In this document: in pieces, positions 46,088-57,269 of the stretch
Numbering within the stretch: the stretch's first letter is position 1
How the letters are laid out: every line of letters starts with the position of its first letter
Origin: Tilletiaria anomala UBC 951
Lineage: Eukaryota > Basidiomycota > Exobasidiomycetes > Georgefischeriales > Tilletiariaceae
DNA length: 64,000 nt
Assembly: GCF_000711695.1 (NCBI RefSeq)
Contig: NW_013546955.1
Location: 1-64,000, forward strand
Direction of reading: 5' to 3'
Notes under the pieces: model-generated
What the model saw: the letters and a program-made list of their open reading frames with translations, nothing else
The model's database searches: none
Told to the model about the DNA's origin: nothing
Made by a program: the position numbers and the translations under genes

Positions 46088-49000
46088 CTAGCATCGCTCG
46101 AAGAAGTACACATATGCGAGCTGCGAAAGACCTTTGACGCCGACATCCGACTGCAGGTCTTCTTTAGAAGAAGATGACAAAGGCGCTTTGACGACCTAGA
46201 CAAGCAAAAGAGCGAAGCGAAGGGCGCGTCAGTCTCTCGCAAGCTGCGCAGCTGCATGTTCAATGAGAAAATATGCCCACCTTTTCGTCACTGAATAAAG
46301 GTGGATGGGAGACAAGATTATGCTCAGCATTTCAGTCTGTGTTAGCTTAGATTCACCAAGACAAACGTGTACCGACTTGAAGAGAACCCAGCCATCCTCA
46401 GCGTTGAGCTTGCGGATGTGAGAGACGTACTGCATCGATTCGGACAGCATGATTCAGTTTTCAGTCAAGTACGTACTGCCACTTTTAGGGCTGCTCACAT
46501 GTCCGCTGTGCACTGACGGCTATCGTCGAAGGAAACGAAAGTCAGTTTCTTCCGGTAAAATCTGAGCTACGCTCTCGGACAACAAAGCAGGCTCACCCCC
46601 TTGTGAGAGATGAATGACTTGAGCCTGTATCTCGCCGGCAGGCTGGCATCGCCAATGTACAGCGCGGTCGATTCACTCGAAGGTCCCACCTCTTCATCTG
46701 CTGCTGTTACTGCTGCTGTGCTGGACTCCTCGCCAGGATCGTCAGGGTTTTCGAACAGCCAAGCCACGGCCATCTCCGCATTCCCGTTATTGATGCGCAG
46801 TGCCTTGGTTGCTTGCGCCTTGCTGAATCCCATGTCTTCAAGCATGGATGTGTCTAGCGCAGCGGCGATGGTGCCACCACTTGCGGCCGCATACGTTTCC
46901 AAGTCGATGGGGTCGTCAATGTCGGCATCTTCCATGTGGCTGAAAAGCCAGGTCATCGCGGCCTCGGCATCGCCCGTGTTCCCTGTCGCCAGCAGCGCCT
47001 TCTGACATCGGATCTCCGGGAACCCCATGGCAGTCAGTTGCGACATGGCATTGGCATCGAACTGCGGCAGGCGACCTCCACCAGCGTCCCCGCTGTTTTC
47101 GTCTTGCGGCAACTCCTCCTCTCCTTCTTGCATGCCGTGGCCGAGATAATGATCGAGCTGCAAGACACCGCCATTTTGTTCCTCTGCCAAGCCGAGCGGC
47201 ACTTGAACCTTCACATCCACCTTCTGCGGGACCCAGCCGATCAGCTGGAACCTACGAACGGCGATGGCAAGCACCTGCGGGAAGGTTTTGAATTGCGTCT
47301 GCTTCGTTGCGATTGTCTTGGCCTTGCACTGCGGACACGCATAATCTGGGATCGTCTCCGTTCCGGTATATAAGTCCAGGCATTCATCGATGGACACGGG
47401 CTCAAATTTGACTTTGCCCACTGCATTTGCAGGAGCGAGAGCTGCACCCGCAGAGCCTACCCCTTCCGCAGGTGCCTGTTGCTTAAAATCCACCTCCATG
47501 TTTTCGCTGGCGGTCTCCGCGACTGGCCGTAGCGGCACCGGCAAGCTGAGACCCGCATCTTGCCTCTCGATCTTGTATCGTACCCTATGGCACTGGGTGC
47601 ACTGCAGCCGGTGTTCGAGCTCAAAGCCAAAAATGCTGGTCACATCATCGATCAGCGCGCCCGGCGCCAATCCGCCTGCCGTAGCTGATGACTGCAATCG
47701 ACGGTTCTCCTTCTGTATGCAGTCGACGATGTGCTTGAAGAATTCATCCGCATCTTGCTGGCGCATCGTTGCGAACTCCGAATGGCCTTTGCCAATGAGA
47801 TTCTTGAACATGGCAGGCTTGATGCCCGCCTGGAAGCGTACCTCGTCCGCGTCTTCAGACGTGTTACGCAGCGCGGGAGCAGGCACAGAGTAGCGTCCGG
47901 AAAGGAGCCCATCGGCCATCTTGCCAAGCTGGCATTCCAAGCATGCTGCAGGTAAAGGGTTCTCGCATACGAGCGAATGCTGTCTGTACGCGTCGCCATA
48001 GCGCCTGATAAATGACGGGAAGGAGAAAAGCGACTGAAGGATCGAAGCGAGGTAGCAGCTGTTCCCGAGGTTGCGGAGTCCGGTTAGCCCTGGCCCAAAC
48101 ACCGACTGCAGCTTCTGACCATCTTCACCCATCATGCTAAAATCGAACGAAAGGTTCTGCTCCACTTGGAGCTCTGTCATGCTCTTCTCCGTCTTGCTCA
48201 GATTGGCGACCACGATACCCAGGTTACCAAGGTGTTCGGCCAGCCGATTGTCAAGCCGAGCGTCATTGCATGCATAACAGTATACGTCGGCTGAGCCTTC
48301 GGGTGTGATGGTCCCTTGCTTGACACTGCAGGGATGACCTGTAGCTTTGAAGTGGGCGAGACCGTGACTGTTGCCGCCAACCCCTCCGAATTGCGCTCTC
48401 CCGCACCCCAAATTTCCGCAGGTCAAGCAAAGCCATAAATTCGATGTCTGATGTGGAAATGCTATCGCTCAGGAGACACCATAATGCCGGGAGTAGGCGC
48501 CTTCGCACTCACCAGATCGCATAGCGAGCAATGTCGTTCCGGTTGCCCAGTCTTGATGCTTGAATCGATTTTCTGCCTCTTGTCCTCTTCAAGTTGCACT
48601 AGCTTGTCCGTGTGCTCGCAATTGACGATCTCCTCCTCCCAGCTTTTCACTTCACTCTGTTGGGCAGAGGACATTGACTTTACAACGCCGTCTACGAAAG
48701 GTTGCAACTGTGCTATAGAAGCAGTGTCAAATTCTATATCGTTGCATGCGAGACATTTGGGCACGTAACTGTAGTCATACTTGTCAGCCTCTCCCTCGGC
48801 GTGAATCGCAAGCTTGATAGGCTTTGGCTCGGGCTGCAAGGGATCGGGGATGTGCAATTGGCCTTCAGAAGAAATTCAAGTCTGCTTGTGACAGGCAAGA
48901 CTAACCTCATTCGTCTCGGCCTTTGGCTTCGCTCTCCGCTTGACATTGACTGCGATGGCGTGACCTGTCTTCTCGAGGTGTAGCTTGGCATGTTGCCGAT

Positions 49001-49358
49001 CGCTGTCTGGCCCCGAGCATCCCCCATTGAAACAATGCAAGCACACATCGACTCCGTTCACTCCATCGTGATCGTCGAAACAGAGCGTGCATTCCTCTTT
49101 GTGAACCTGCTGTGACACCCTTGGCGGTTGCAATTTCTTGAGAGCTGCCGAAAGATGCTCGCACGCAATGGATTGCAATCTGGCGCCCATTCCCGTCGCA
49201 GAATTGTCCGTAGAGTTCATACTGGCTTTCTTCCGTGAAGGACTTCCTGAGAGAGCTAAAATGCTATCTGTGACGGATAGGCCACTGGACTGTTGCACAA
49301 AGTCGTTCTGATCGGACAAAGACGCCGTGCGTGGTCTTTTCTCGCCGGTTGAATGCAT
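46088..49358 (-). CDS. UBP14: Ubiquitin carboxyl-terminal hydrolase Ubp14/USP5
   Basis: Seven exons fit phase: 49358-48906, 48833-48513, 48447-46597, 46519-46499, 46429-46377, 46290-46281 and 46195-46088, giving 938 residues. The order is a cryptic zinc finger (CTLCFDDHDG), the ZnF-UBP domain (CLTCGNLGCGR to HFKATGHPC), the Cys box GLRNLGNSCYLASILQSLF, two UBA domains in the insert (residues about 650-780), and the His box. The His box SHKGPSVHSGHYVSHIRK is assembled across a 21-nt exon that carries the catalytic His of SGH. A 10-nt exon then restores WVLFNDEK, and the last exon ends LAYVYFFERC. The enzyme disassembles free polyubiquitin chains for the proteasome pathway. Confidence 0.94.
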
Positions 49359-50127
49359 ACGGGTAAACGATGCTACGTGACCAAATATGCAACAGTTCGC
49401 AAGTCGCACACGCAAGTCACGCTACGATGCCTCCTAAAAATTGTATAGGTCAGAATGATGTCGTGTGAGCATGAGTCGAAAGGACGAGCATTATGTAGCG
49501 CTCTGTGGACCATCAACGAAGCCATGAATGGGCCCCATGTGCCCCCTGCACAATAACGTCTCGTACAGACGCACACAGATGACACGGCATGCGAGCGGGT
49601 TAAAGTGGGTTGCTGGTGCGCATTGCACACTTCAACACCTTTGGGTTGCACTACCAGAAAGTAGGGTTTTTCAATGTGAAGCAGGCTCTCGGTTGGCACT
49701 TGCACAAATGGAAGACACCCCAGTCCTCATCATCTGCGATGGCATGAGGGACGAAGGCGCTATTTACGTGCTGGCATATCAATTCAAAAGTGTTGGATGC
49801 CGGGTACACGCGAGAAAAACAGAGAAGTCAGATGCCTAGTATTGTGTATTGTATCATGTTCATACAAGGAGAAAACACGACCATGCTTCGTCGTCCCTCG
49901 CAGCACAAGATTGCTCATGTCGCTTGACAAGGGACAGGTGCGAGTTGTAATGGCACAGACGACGCACCAGCGCATCGCGTCCTTGCTGTGCGTTGCAAAT
50001 CGACGGCGCTCGGATAAAGTGGACGCAACGAGAGTCGAAGCCATTCCTGTTGCCCATTTTTTCATACTACGATGACTGCCAAGACCTTTGCAGACAGTCC
50101 GGCAACTAGTTGCCCTCGTTTGCAGAT
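49359..50127. other. Intergenic region
   Basis: Promoter region of UBP14 and 3' flank of RPS6. No gene recognised. Confidence 0.5.
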
Positions 50128-51322
50128 TTAGGCCTTCCTGGCAGCCTTGGCAGCCTCCCGGTGTGCCTGCACAGCCGCCTTCTTCTCTGCCTGGCGCTGA
50201 GCAACAACCTTCTCGTACTCGGCCTTCTGCTCCTTCTGTGCCTCGGTTTTGCGGATCTTGAGCGACCGGAGGTGACGCTTGCGCTGCAGCCGCCCAGGTG
50301 TGATGAGACGCTGAATCTTCGGGGCCTTGGTGTATGGCTTGGCACCCTCCTTCTTACCAGTAACCTCACGGCGAACGACGAACTTGCGGACATCGTCCCT
50401 GCACGAGACACATTTATACTGTCAGTATCCATCTACGCAAAAAGGGCAACAGCAAAGCGTGATGGAACTGCATACTGACTCCTTGTTGAGGTTGAAGAAC
50501 TTGCGGATGTGGTTGGCACGCTTAGGACCGAGACGCTTAGGCTGGATCGAGGCCTCATCCGTAAGGCCAGGGATCTCCTGCTCGCCCTGCTTAACAATGA
50601 TGAGGTGGAGGGCCTGGATGTCGGCAGCAACGATGCAGCCGCGGACCGACTTCCTGCGCCTCTCACCCGCGCGGCGCTGGCGGTAGCATGAGTGGCCCTC
50701 GCCAAGTAGAAGACGGACACGGTATGGGACAAGGACACCCTGCTTCATGGGGAAACCCTGCTTGTCGTTACCGCCACCAATGCGGACAACGTAGCCCTTC
50801 CACTCGTCACCAAGGGCGTCGATCTCGACGTCTTGGGACATGCGCTTCTCCCAAAAGATGCGGGTCTTGCGGTCATCGTCGATTTCGATGCTCTTTTGAG
50901 CACCCGTTGCCGGGTTAGCGAAGTTCAGCTTCCTGAAATTGATCAAGGTAAGGTTAGCTGCAGTCCTGTATTGTCTGAACGAGTTGCATAAGAGGGAGGG
51001 AACCGCCGCAGTCCAAAGTCGACCATACTCGTGGCAGAATTGCAGATCTGGCGTTGAACAACGAGCATCCTTTGCTTTGTCCAGCATTGCCGCTTGCAAC
51101 AGTTTTCCTTTGGCAGCAGCGTCTTTCGCAACCCGTGTTGCTCCATAGGCCTTCACAACGCAGCTGCCCACCGATCCATGCTTCCCTCAGGTCTGGCCGC
51201 CAGACATCGTCTCGCCGTCAAACATCCGACATTGCTCCATCTAGTACGTCCAATATCCCGCACCCCGTTGTGCGTCTTTTGCGATGCGTACTTTCTGCCC
51301 ATCATGCCGGCGGTACTCACAT
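50128..51322 (-). CDS. RPS6: 40S ribosomal protein S6 (eS6), start codon split by an intron
   Basis: Exon 2 is 50932-50480 and exon 3 is 50398-50128; the A and T of the start codon are the last two bases of exon 1 at 51322-51321. Joining AACAT|GTGAGT to TTTCAG|GAAGCTG makes ATG AAG CTG, the conserved eS6 start MKLNFANP. The first intron is 388 nt, the second 81 nt (donor GTCAGT). The product is 241 residues with [20 protein letters not shown] and [14 protein letters not shown], and a basic C-terminal helix ending AAKAARKA. It is part of the small ribosomal subunit. The fungal C-terminus lacks an animal-like long phosphorylated tail. Divergent from RPS13. Confidence 0.94.
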
Positions 51323-52404
51323 GTTGGGCGATGTTTCCTGCAGACGGAGGTCCGATACCGTGGCAAGAGTTGGGAAGAAGACTCTTCTGTAGAAATGGTG
51401 AGGAGTCGCTGGATTGGGTGTCGCGAGAGCGAGTCGGCCAGTGGGTTGAGTGGGCCAAGACGTGAGGGGGCGGAACGGTGGGCCAAGTTGGGTGAAACAG
51501 ATTGGTGGGCTGAATAATTTTGTGCCGCAGCTGCCTGCAGTGCCTCTTGGTGCCAGGCCTGTCTGTGGGAGAACGCGCGCGACGCATCAAGCAACGGATT
51601 GTAGCCAAAAGGATTGTCACTTTCATACTTCAGAAGGTCGACGTTCAAAGACTCGGCACTCCTCATCGACTCGGCAGTTCAGCAAGGTCATCAAGGTGAG
51701 CATGTCGCTGGAGAATCAGGGAGGCGACGATGGAGAGCACTTCAACGGCTTCGGATGGAAAAGCAAGGGCTTTTGAGATAGGACCAGTCGATTGTCTGCC
51801 TGCGGAGAGAGCGGCAAGTCGACCAGCGACAGCGCAGAAATGGCGATGCTGGACATGGTGGAGCAGCTTCATTCGGCTCACATGCCAAACGCGGATCCGC
51901 TTCTATCAGCAGGAGATGCGCTAGCATCCTGAAAGTTGGACTGGCGGCTTCTGTTCGCGCTCGGCTCGCACCGTGCTTCGCCTGCAAGCGAAGTCATCGC
52001 TGCCCGATCATCCCAGCTTCGCCGCTCAACGAGCATTATCCTATTTGGGATGGCAAGGGTAGCTGCATCGAGCATCCAATGAAGGAATAGGCCTACGGTG
52101 GATAGGTGTGCTTCGATCGGGTGCAAAGCGAAGGTAATGAGTCCGGAACAGTAGCACCTGTGGCAGCTATCTCGAGTTGCCTGCCTCACTGAGGTGCCAT
52201 GCTCTCCTGAGTGAAGATGATTATTCGGTGACAGTTGCGCGGCTTGAATTGGTGATGTTTGCGGGTCCGACTCTTTGTCTTCAAGGAACGTGGGGAACGG
52301 GATTGCGGACCTGCGCTCTTGTTAAGCCTCGAAAGGGATGAACCTTCAACGAGAGTTATCCACTAACACGTACTCTTCTTTGCGCTCTCAGAAAATCCGC
52401 CAAG
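51323..52404. promoter_or_regulatory. Shared upstream region of the divergent RPS6-RPS13 pair
   Basis: The two ribosomal protein genes point away from each other across about 1.1 kb. Part of this is probably transcribed: RPS13 seems to have an intron in its 5' UTR. A possible donor is GTGAGC at 51694, which would leave about 350 bp as a bidirectional promoter. I saw no convincing C/D-box snoRNA in either 5' intron. Confidence 0.5.
52361..52391 (+). other. Branch site and acceptor of a 5' UTR intron of RPS13
   Basis: CACTAAC followed by a pyrimidine-rich tract and CTCTCAG lies 13 bases before the RPS13 start codon, the layout of a branch point and 3' splice site. It implies a spliced leader exon upstream. 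Confidence 0.6.
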
Positions 52405-52940
52405 ATGGGTCGCATGCACAGCAAGGGCAAGGGTATTTCCTCCTCGGCGCTTCCCTACCGCCGCTCGCCGCCTTCATGGCTCAAGGCGACTCCGGAGGAC
52501 GTCTGCAACCAGATCTTCAAGCTCGCCCGCAAGGGTCTCACCCCATCGCAGATCGGTGTTCAGCTCCGCGACAGCCAGGGTATTGCCCAGGTCAGGTTCG
52601 TCACCGGTAACAAGATTTTGAGGATCCTCAAGAGCGAGGGCCTTGCCCCGCAAATTCCTGAGGACCTTTACCACCTCATCGTGAGTGATCCTCCTAGTGG
52701 AAATATGTGAGAAGCGTGCGCGAACTAATGGACCATGATGCTTGTTTTCTTTTAACTCAGAAAAAGGCTGTGTCCGTCCGCAAGCACCTCGAGCGCAACC
52801 GCAAGGACATGGACTCCAAGTTCCGCCTGATTCTGATCGAGTCGAGGATCCACAGGCTTGCCCGCTACTACAAGACCAAGGGTGCCGTCCCGCCGACCTT
52901 CAAGTACGAGAGCACGACTGCTAGCACTCTTGTTGCTTAA
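52405..52940 (+). CDS. RPS13: 40S ribosomal protein S13 (uS15)
   Basis: Two exons (52405-52680, 52761-52940) separated by an 80-nt intron (GTGAGT...ACTCAG) give exactly 151 residues, the length of yeast Rps13. It begins [20 protein letters not shown] and includes [19 protein letters not shown] and [12 protein letters not shown], the rRNA-binding region of the uS15 fold. It is part of the small ribosomal subunit. It diverges from RPS6 and converges on the N-myristoyltransferase gene, 213 bp away. Confidence 0.97.
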
Positions 52941-53153
52941 GTGTCGTTTTCGCGCTCATCGCATCGCAGACATGAGCGTTCTCGTCATTGTTGCATAGGG
53001 TTGACAATGATGAGTACGCAATTCACACTTGTACTATTCGGTAGATTGCATCTATGACCCTATGAAACGACGTCGCTTGTCGGTGAAGCATCTATCGTAT
53101 GCGCCGTTGCCTCTGGCAGATAGTCCTTTGCTTAAATTGAGGGCAATGCTTCG

Positions 53154-55549
53154 TTACACCATGACGATGCCGTTCCCGCTGCCGTACTCCTCAGGTCGCT
53201 GCCTCGTCTGCATGACTCGGGCAATTTCGTCCTGTATGGACATCGCCTTGTCTCCGCCAGACGCCGAGGCGAACGCCTTGTGCTGCGCATTGACGTATTG
53301 CGCCACGGGATCGAATTCTGCCTCGCCTGCGCGAGAGCCGATGCCTCCTTGGATTGGCTTCACTCGCCAGTTCTGCAATGGGAGAACATAAGCTGTCAGC
53401 AATCGCACGCGAGAGTATGACGTCGAGCAGAAAGCGTAGACTCACAAAGAGATAGAAGCGCAGGAACCCATCGCCCGGGCCGAATTTCTGCTCCGATAGA
53501 AAGAGTGGATTGTCCATGACGGTGAGACAGTTTACAACATCAAAGCCCTCCTGTGAAATGAATCAGAGGCTTAGAAATCAGCTGCGCGTACGCTCAGTGC
53601 CAAAGTCAGAGGGGCAACACGCACTTGCTTTGCGAGAATGAGCAGATCATTGACGAGCTCATTCAAGCGCTTCTTGATCTTGTCCTTCACCTCCCTCCCT
53701 TCGTGGTCCCACCGCAATACACCATCCTCATCAGCCGCTTCGTCAGCGCTAAGTCCGGTAATATGGCTTTTCTTCCATGGTTCGAGTCCTTCGGTTGATT
53801 CTGGGATCGGCGCCGTCGCATAGGGCGACGATGAAGGGTTCACGGATGGAGAGGCGGAGGACGACGTTGATGATGACGTGCCGCCTGCACTGGCTGATGG
53901 CCGGTGGTCGGAGAACCCAACATCCGTAGCGTAGTAGAAGAGGTATGCCGCGTTCAGAACCGTGTGCTTTGCATTATCCAAAATCGATGACGGCAGGCTG
54001 TAAAAGCTGAACATGTCGGTAATACGGCCTTCCTCGTTCTACCAATGTGAATGAGAGTGTGAATAAGGCGGTCTAGCACGAGCTCAATTAGTCAAGACGC
54101 ACCTCCACAACGTAGCTCCAAGTGACCTGCTTCTCCCTCTTGCCTGCACCGGCCTCTTCTCCTCTCCCACTGAGAAAAAGGTGTCGAACCTCTTCATCAC
54201 TGAACCTTGGCGCCATGTCGTACTTGCGCATGAAGCGTCTCGTCAACTTGCCGACCGGCTTGACATCTACCTCTCGCATTTCCCTCAGCCCCTTTGTCCG
54301 CGGCTGCGGAGGGAGAACGTAGCGCTTGGCCCAAGCATCCTTCGACATGTTCTGCGGTACGGCGGCGAAGCCGATCTCGAGCAGCTTTAGCGCGTTGAGC
54401 GTGCGGTGGTAATATCGGGCGCAGGACATGGGTGTGGGGATTACGATGCCGCCCGTGTAAATGGCTTGAAAGACACCGGTTAAATGGCACTGTCTTGTGA
54501 CTTCCTTGATGAGCATCGGTGCGAGTCGCTTGGAACGAAGCTTCTTGTGCACACAAAGGAAATTGATCTCAACGGAATGGTAGGATCTGCATTCGGCACA
54601 CCGGGCGATCAGTCAGCCACTCGCCGCACTGGCCTTCCACCGAGATGCCGGAAACTCACTGATCCCTAACTCTCAATTCATGAGGGATACCGGAAATGAA
54701 AGCGACCATTTTGCCCGTGCTTTTGACTCGAACGCCGATGTGCCAGGTTTTGTGGTATCCTGGATGGCGCAAGACCCAGTTGAGAAATTCAGGGCTGTAC
54801 CTGAACCGCAGGCTGGCATCGTCATCTTCAATGTAATTGGCGATGAGCAGCTCGTATACTTCTTTGAGCTGTTCTGCATCATCAATGTCCACTTGAACCC
54901 ATTCAAAGTCGGACGGGAGTGGATACGGTTCTTGGCGAACAAGATGGGCAGGTTGGTTCGGCTCAATCGGACCGTCTTGCTCCGTGGGCCCATCTTCAGG
55001 CTTGGCCACCGGCTGTGTCTTCCAGAACTTGTGCTCTGCAATCTGTTTCTGGGTGCTCAGCTTCGCTTTTTCTTCTTGCCTCTTGACGAGTAAGTCCCTC
55101 TCGAGGTTCATGGCGGCGAGCAGCTTGGCCAGATTCGTACGGTTGACATTCTGTGCGGCCCCAGCACCGTGTTCCTTGGCAACCGCGGCCTTGATGGAGT
55201 CGAGCACCTGTTCCGATAGCTCCCGATCTTGAGCGTTGCCCGTGGAAGCCGATTTCGCGCCCGGGGAGCCACTCTCGTCTGCATTCTGTCCAATACCCAG
55301 TTTCTTCTTTAGCTTTGCCTTGTACTTTTGCTTCTTGCGCTGCTTGGCGCTGAGACCATCGGTACCCGTAGCACCGTCGGCGTCATCCCCCGCATGGTCC
55401 TCACCCTCATCTTCTTCTGCAGCTCCAGGCCGCCGCTCGGTAGCAGCAACTGGCGTCGGTTTATCCCGAGACGGTTGGACTGACGGCGACGTGGTGCGGT
55501 CGTCTGACTGCTCGCCAGGCTTGAAGCCCGCAGCTGTTGGTTGCACCAT
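53154..55549 (-). CDS. NMT1: Glycylpeptide N-tetradecanoyltransferase (N-myristoyltransferase)
   Basis: Four exons. The start is taken at the ATG at 55549, since the frame above it has no ATG. An N-terminal basic, disordered ribosome-binding region ([17 protein letters not shown]) precedes the two GNAT-like halves. Conserved blocks are [47 protein letters not shown] (spliced in phase across 54600-54660), [15 protein letters not shown] and [15 protein letters not shown]. The C-terminus GNGIVMV ends with the free carboxylate used in catalysis. The enzyme attaches myristate from myristoyl-CoA to N-terminal glycines. A Ser/Ala-rich insert of about 60 residues after [10 protein letters not shown] is longer than in yeast. 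Confidence 0.95.
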
Positions 55550-56031
55550 ACCTGCTCGCAATACAGTGTTGAAGGCCCCCAGCAATGACCTCTCGCGAGC
55601 TATCGGCGTGAAGCAGCCTGGCTGCAGTGAGCGAAGACATAGGGCGCCTAATTACTATAGCATTCAGACTGTCATATGAGAGATGTCTCCTTGGAAATTG
55701 GAGCCTTCTGAACGAGGCGAAACTCGCAACCGCTACACAGAGTGGCGCAGTGCCGATTTCTGTTTTTCCAGGTTGGCTGAGACTCCTTGTCGCCATCTAT
55801 ATATTGACTTTGTCTTATATACGCATCCTCGACATTGACCACGACCTGTCATCAGTTGTCAACTTCGGACAGCATCCCTCTTGACGGAACCGAGCACTCG
55901 TGACTGGCCAGACCACCCGAAAGACCATCTGAAGCATTTACTCCGTCTCTGTAGAGTCCCACCGCCAGCGCCGCTCTCGACTGCAGCGTTGCTATTAAAT
56001 TGCGCGAAACCAAGGTTGCTCATCGCCCACC
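55550..56031. promoter_or_regulatory. Divergent promoter region of NMT1 and SLT11
   Basis: A 482-bp region separates the two outward-pointing start codons and must hold both promoters. No specific element is identified. Confidence 0.55.
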
Positions 56032-57213
56032 ATGTCGTATGGCCTTGGAGGCAAAGCGGATAATAACCTCAAGGGAGGTGAGGTCGCAGACACACCCATC
56101 CTCTGTGAGACATGTCTGGGCCCGAACCCATATGTGCGGATGAGCAAGCAGATGCACGGTAGTGAATGTAAGGTATGTGCACACCCCCTCATCGCGAAAT
56201 GGGTTCGGTCTGAAATGCTGACTTTTGCACAATACATCCAAGATCTGCACTCGGCCTTTCACTGTCTTCCGATGGAACCCGGGGCAAGGCATGCGCTTCA
56301 AGCGCACTGAAATCTGCACATCGTGCGCCAAGATCAAGAACGTATGCCAGACCTGCGTGCTTGATCTGCAGTACGGCTTGCCAGTCCAGGTGCGCGATGC
56401 TGCGCTGGGCGTCAAGAACAAGGCGCCTACGAGCGACATCAATCGCGAGTACTACATGCAGAACATCGAAGCAAAACTCGGCGATGGAAGCGATGGAAGC
56501 AGCATGATCGAAAGCTCTGCCGGTCCGAGCGCCCGTGCGGGCCAGGAGCTGCTGCGCAAGCTCGCGCGGACCGATCCTAACTACAAGCGCAATAGGCCGC
56601 ATCTGTGTTCTTTTTACGCAAAGGGAAATTGCACGAGAGGAGACGAGTGCCCCTTTCGACACGAGCTGCCGAGAGACAAGGAGGATCCGCTCAGCAGGCA
56701 GAACATCAAAGATCGGTTCCATGGCCGGAATGACCCGGTAGCGAAGAAGATCATGGGAAAGCATCAGGCGGAACTTGGATTGACGCCTCCGGAGGACCCT
56801 GATGTGGTGCGTAAGGGCGACGGAATTTCGATTTCTGGGAAAGCCGCTGGACTAACACAACCTTTCTACCGCGTGCTGCACAGACATCCCTCTTCCTGAC
56901 ATCTCTTTCGCCCGCAACATCGGAAGACGCGATCCGAACCTACTTCGTCTCGACCACTCCATCACTCAAACCAGAAAGCATCAAGTCCATCACCCTCGTC
57001 TCCACTTCCAACTGTGCCTTTGTCAACTTCCGATCACGGAAAGAAGCAGAAGCGGCGGCAGAACGATGCGCGGTAAAAGTGCAGCTTGGTGGGAAAGAGG
57101 TCCGCGTAACATGGGGAAGAAGCAGACCGAAGCAAAAGGCAGGAAGAGCGGCGTCCTCGCCGATGAACGCGGACAGTCCGGCAATAGAAGGGAAAGAAGT
57201 AGGTGCGGCGTAG
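56032..57213 (+). CDS. SLT11: Pre-mRNA splicing factor Slt11/Ecm2 (RBM22 family)
   Basis: Three exons (56032-56172, 56243-56806, 56884-57213) fit phase and give 344 residues. An N-terminal zinc-ribbon region has [24 protein letters not shown] and [19 protein letters not shown] finger ([19 protein letters not shown]) follows at residues about 190-210, then an RRM ([20 protein letters not shown] to [16 protein letters not shown] and [10 protein letters not shown]). This is the RBM22/Slt11 layout; the protein contacts U6 and the intron in the catalytic spliceosome. The human Pro-rich tail is absent, as in other fungi. It ends 56 bp before the convergent amine-oxidase stop. Confidence 0.93.
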
Positions 57214-57269
57214 TGATCGCTTTCGCGATTGCTCGCTGCGACGAATGTATGATACCAAGCCGCGACTGT

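Noticed and set aside
50422-51171. Apparent longer N-terminus of RPS6 read through the intron
   Set aside because: The extension has no similarity to eS6, and the split-codon splice restores the exact conserved start.
52205-52260. C-box-like GATGATT and GTGATGT in the RPS13 5' region, as for a C/D snoRNA
   Set aside because: No properly spaced D box or terminal stem was found around them.
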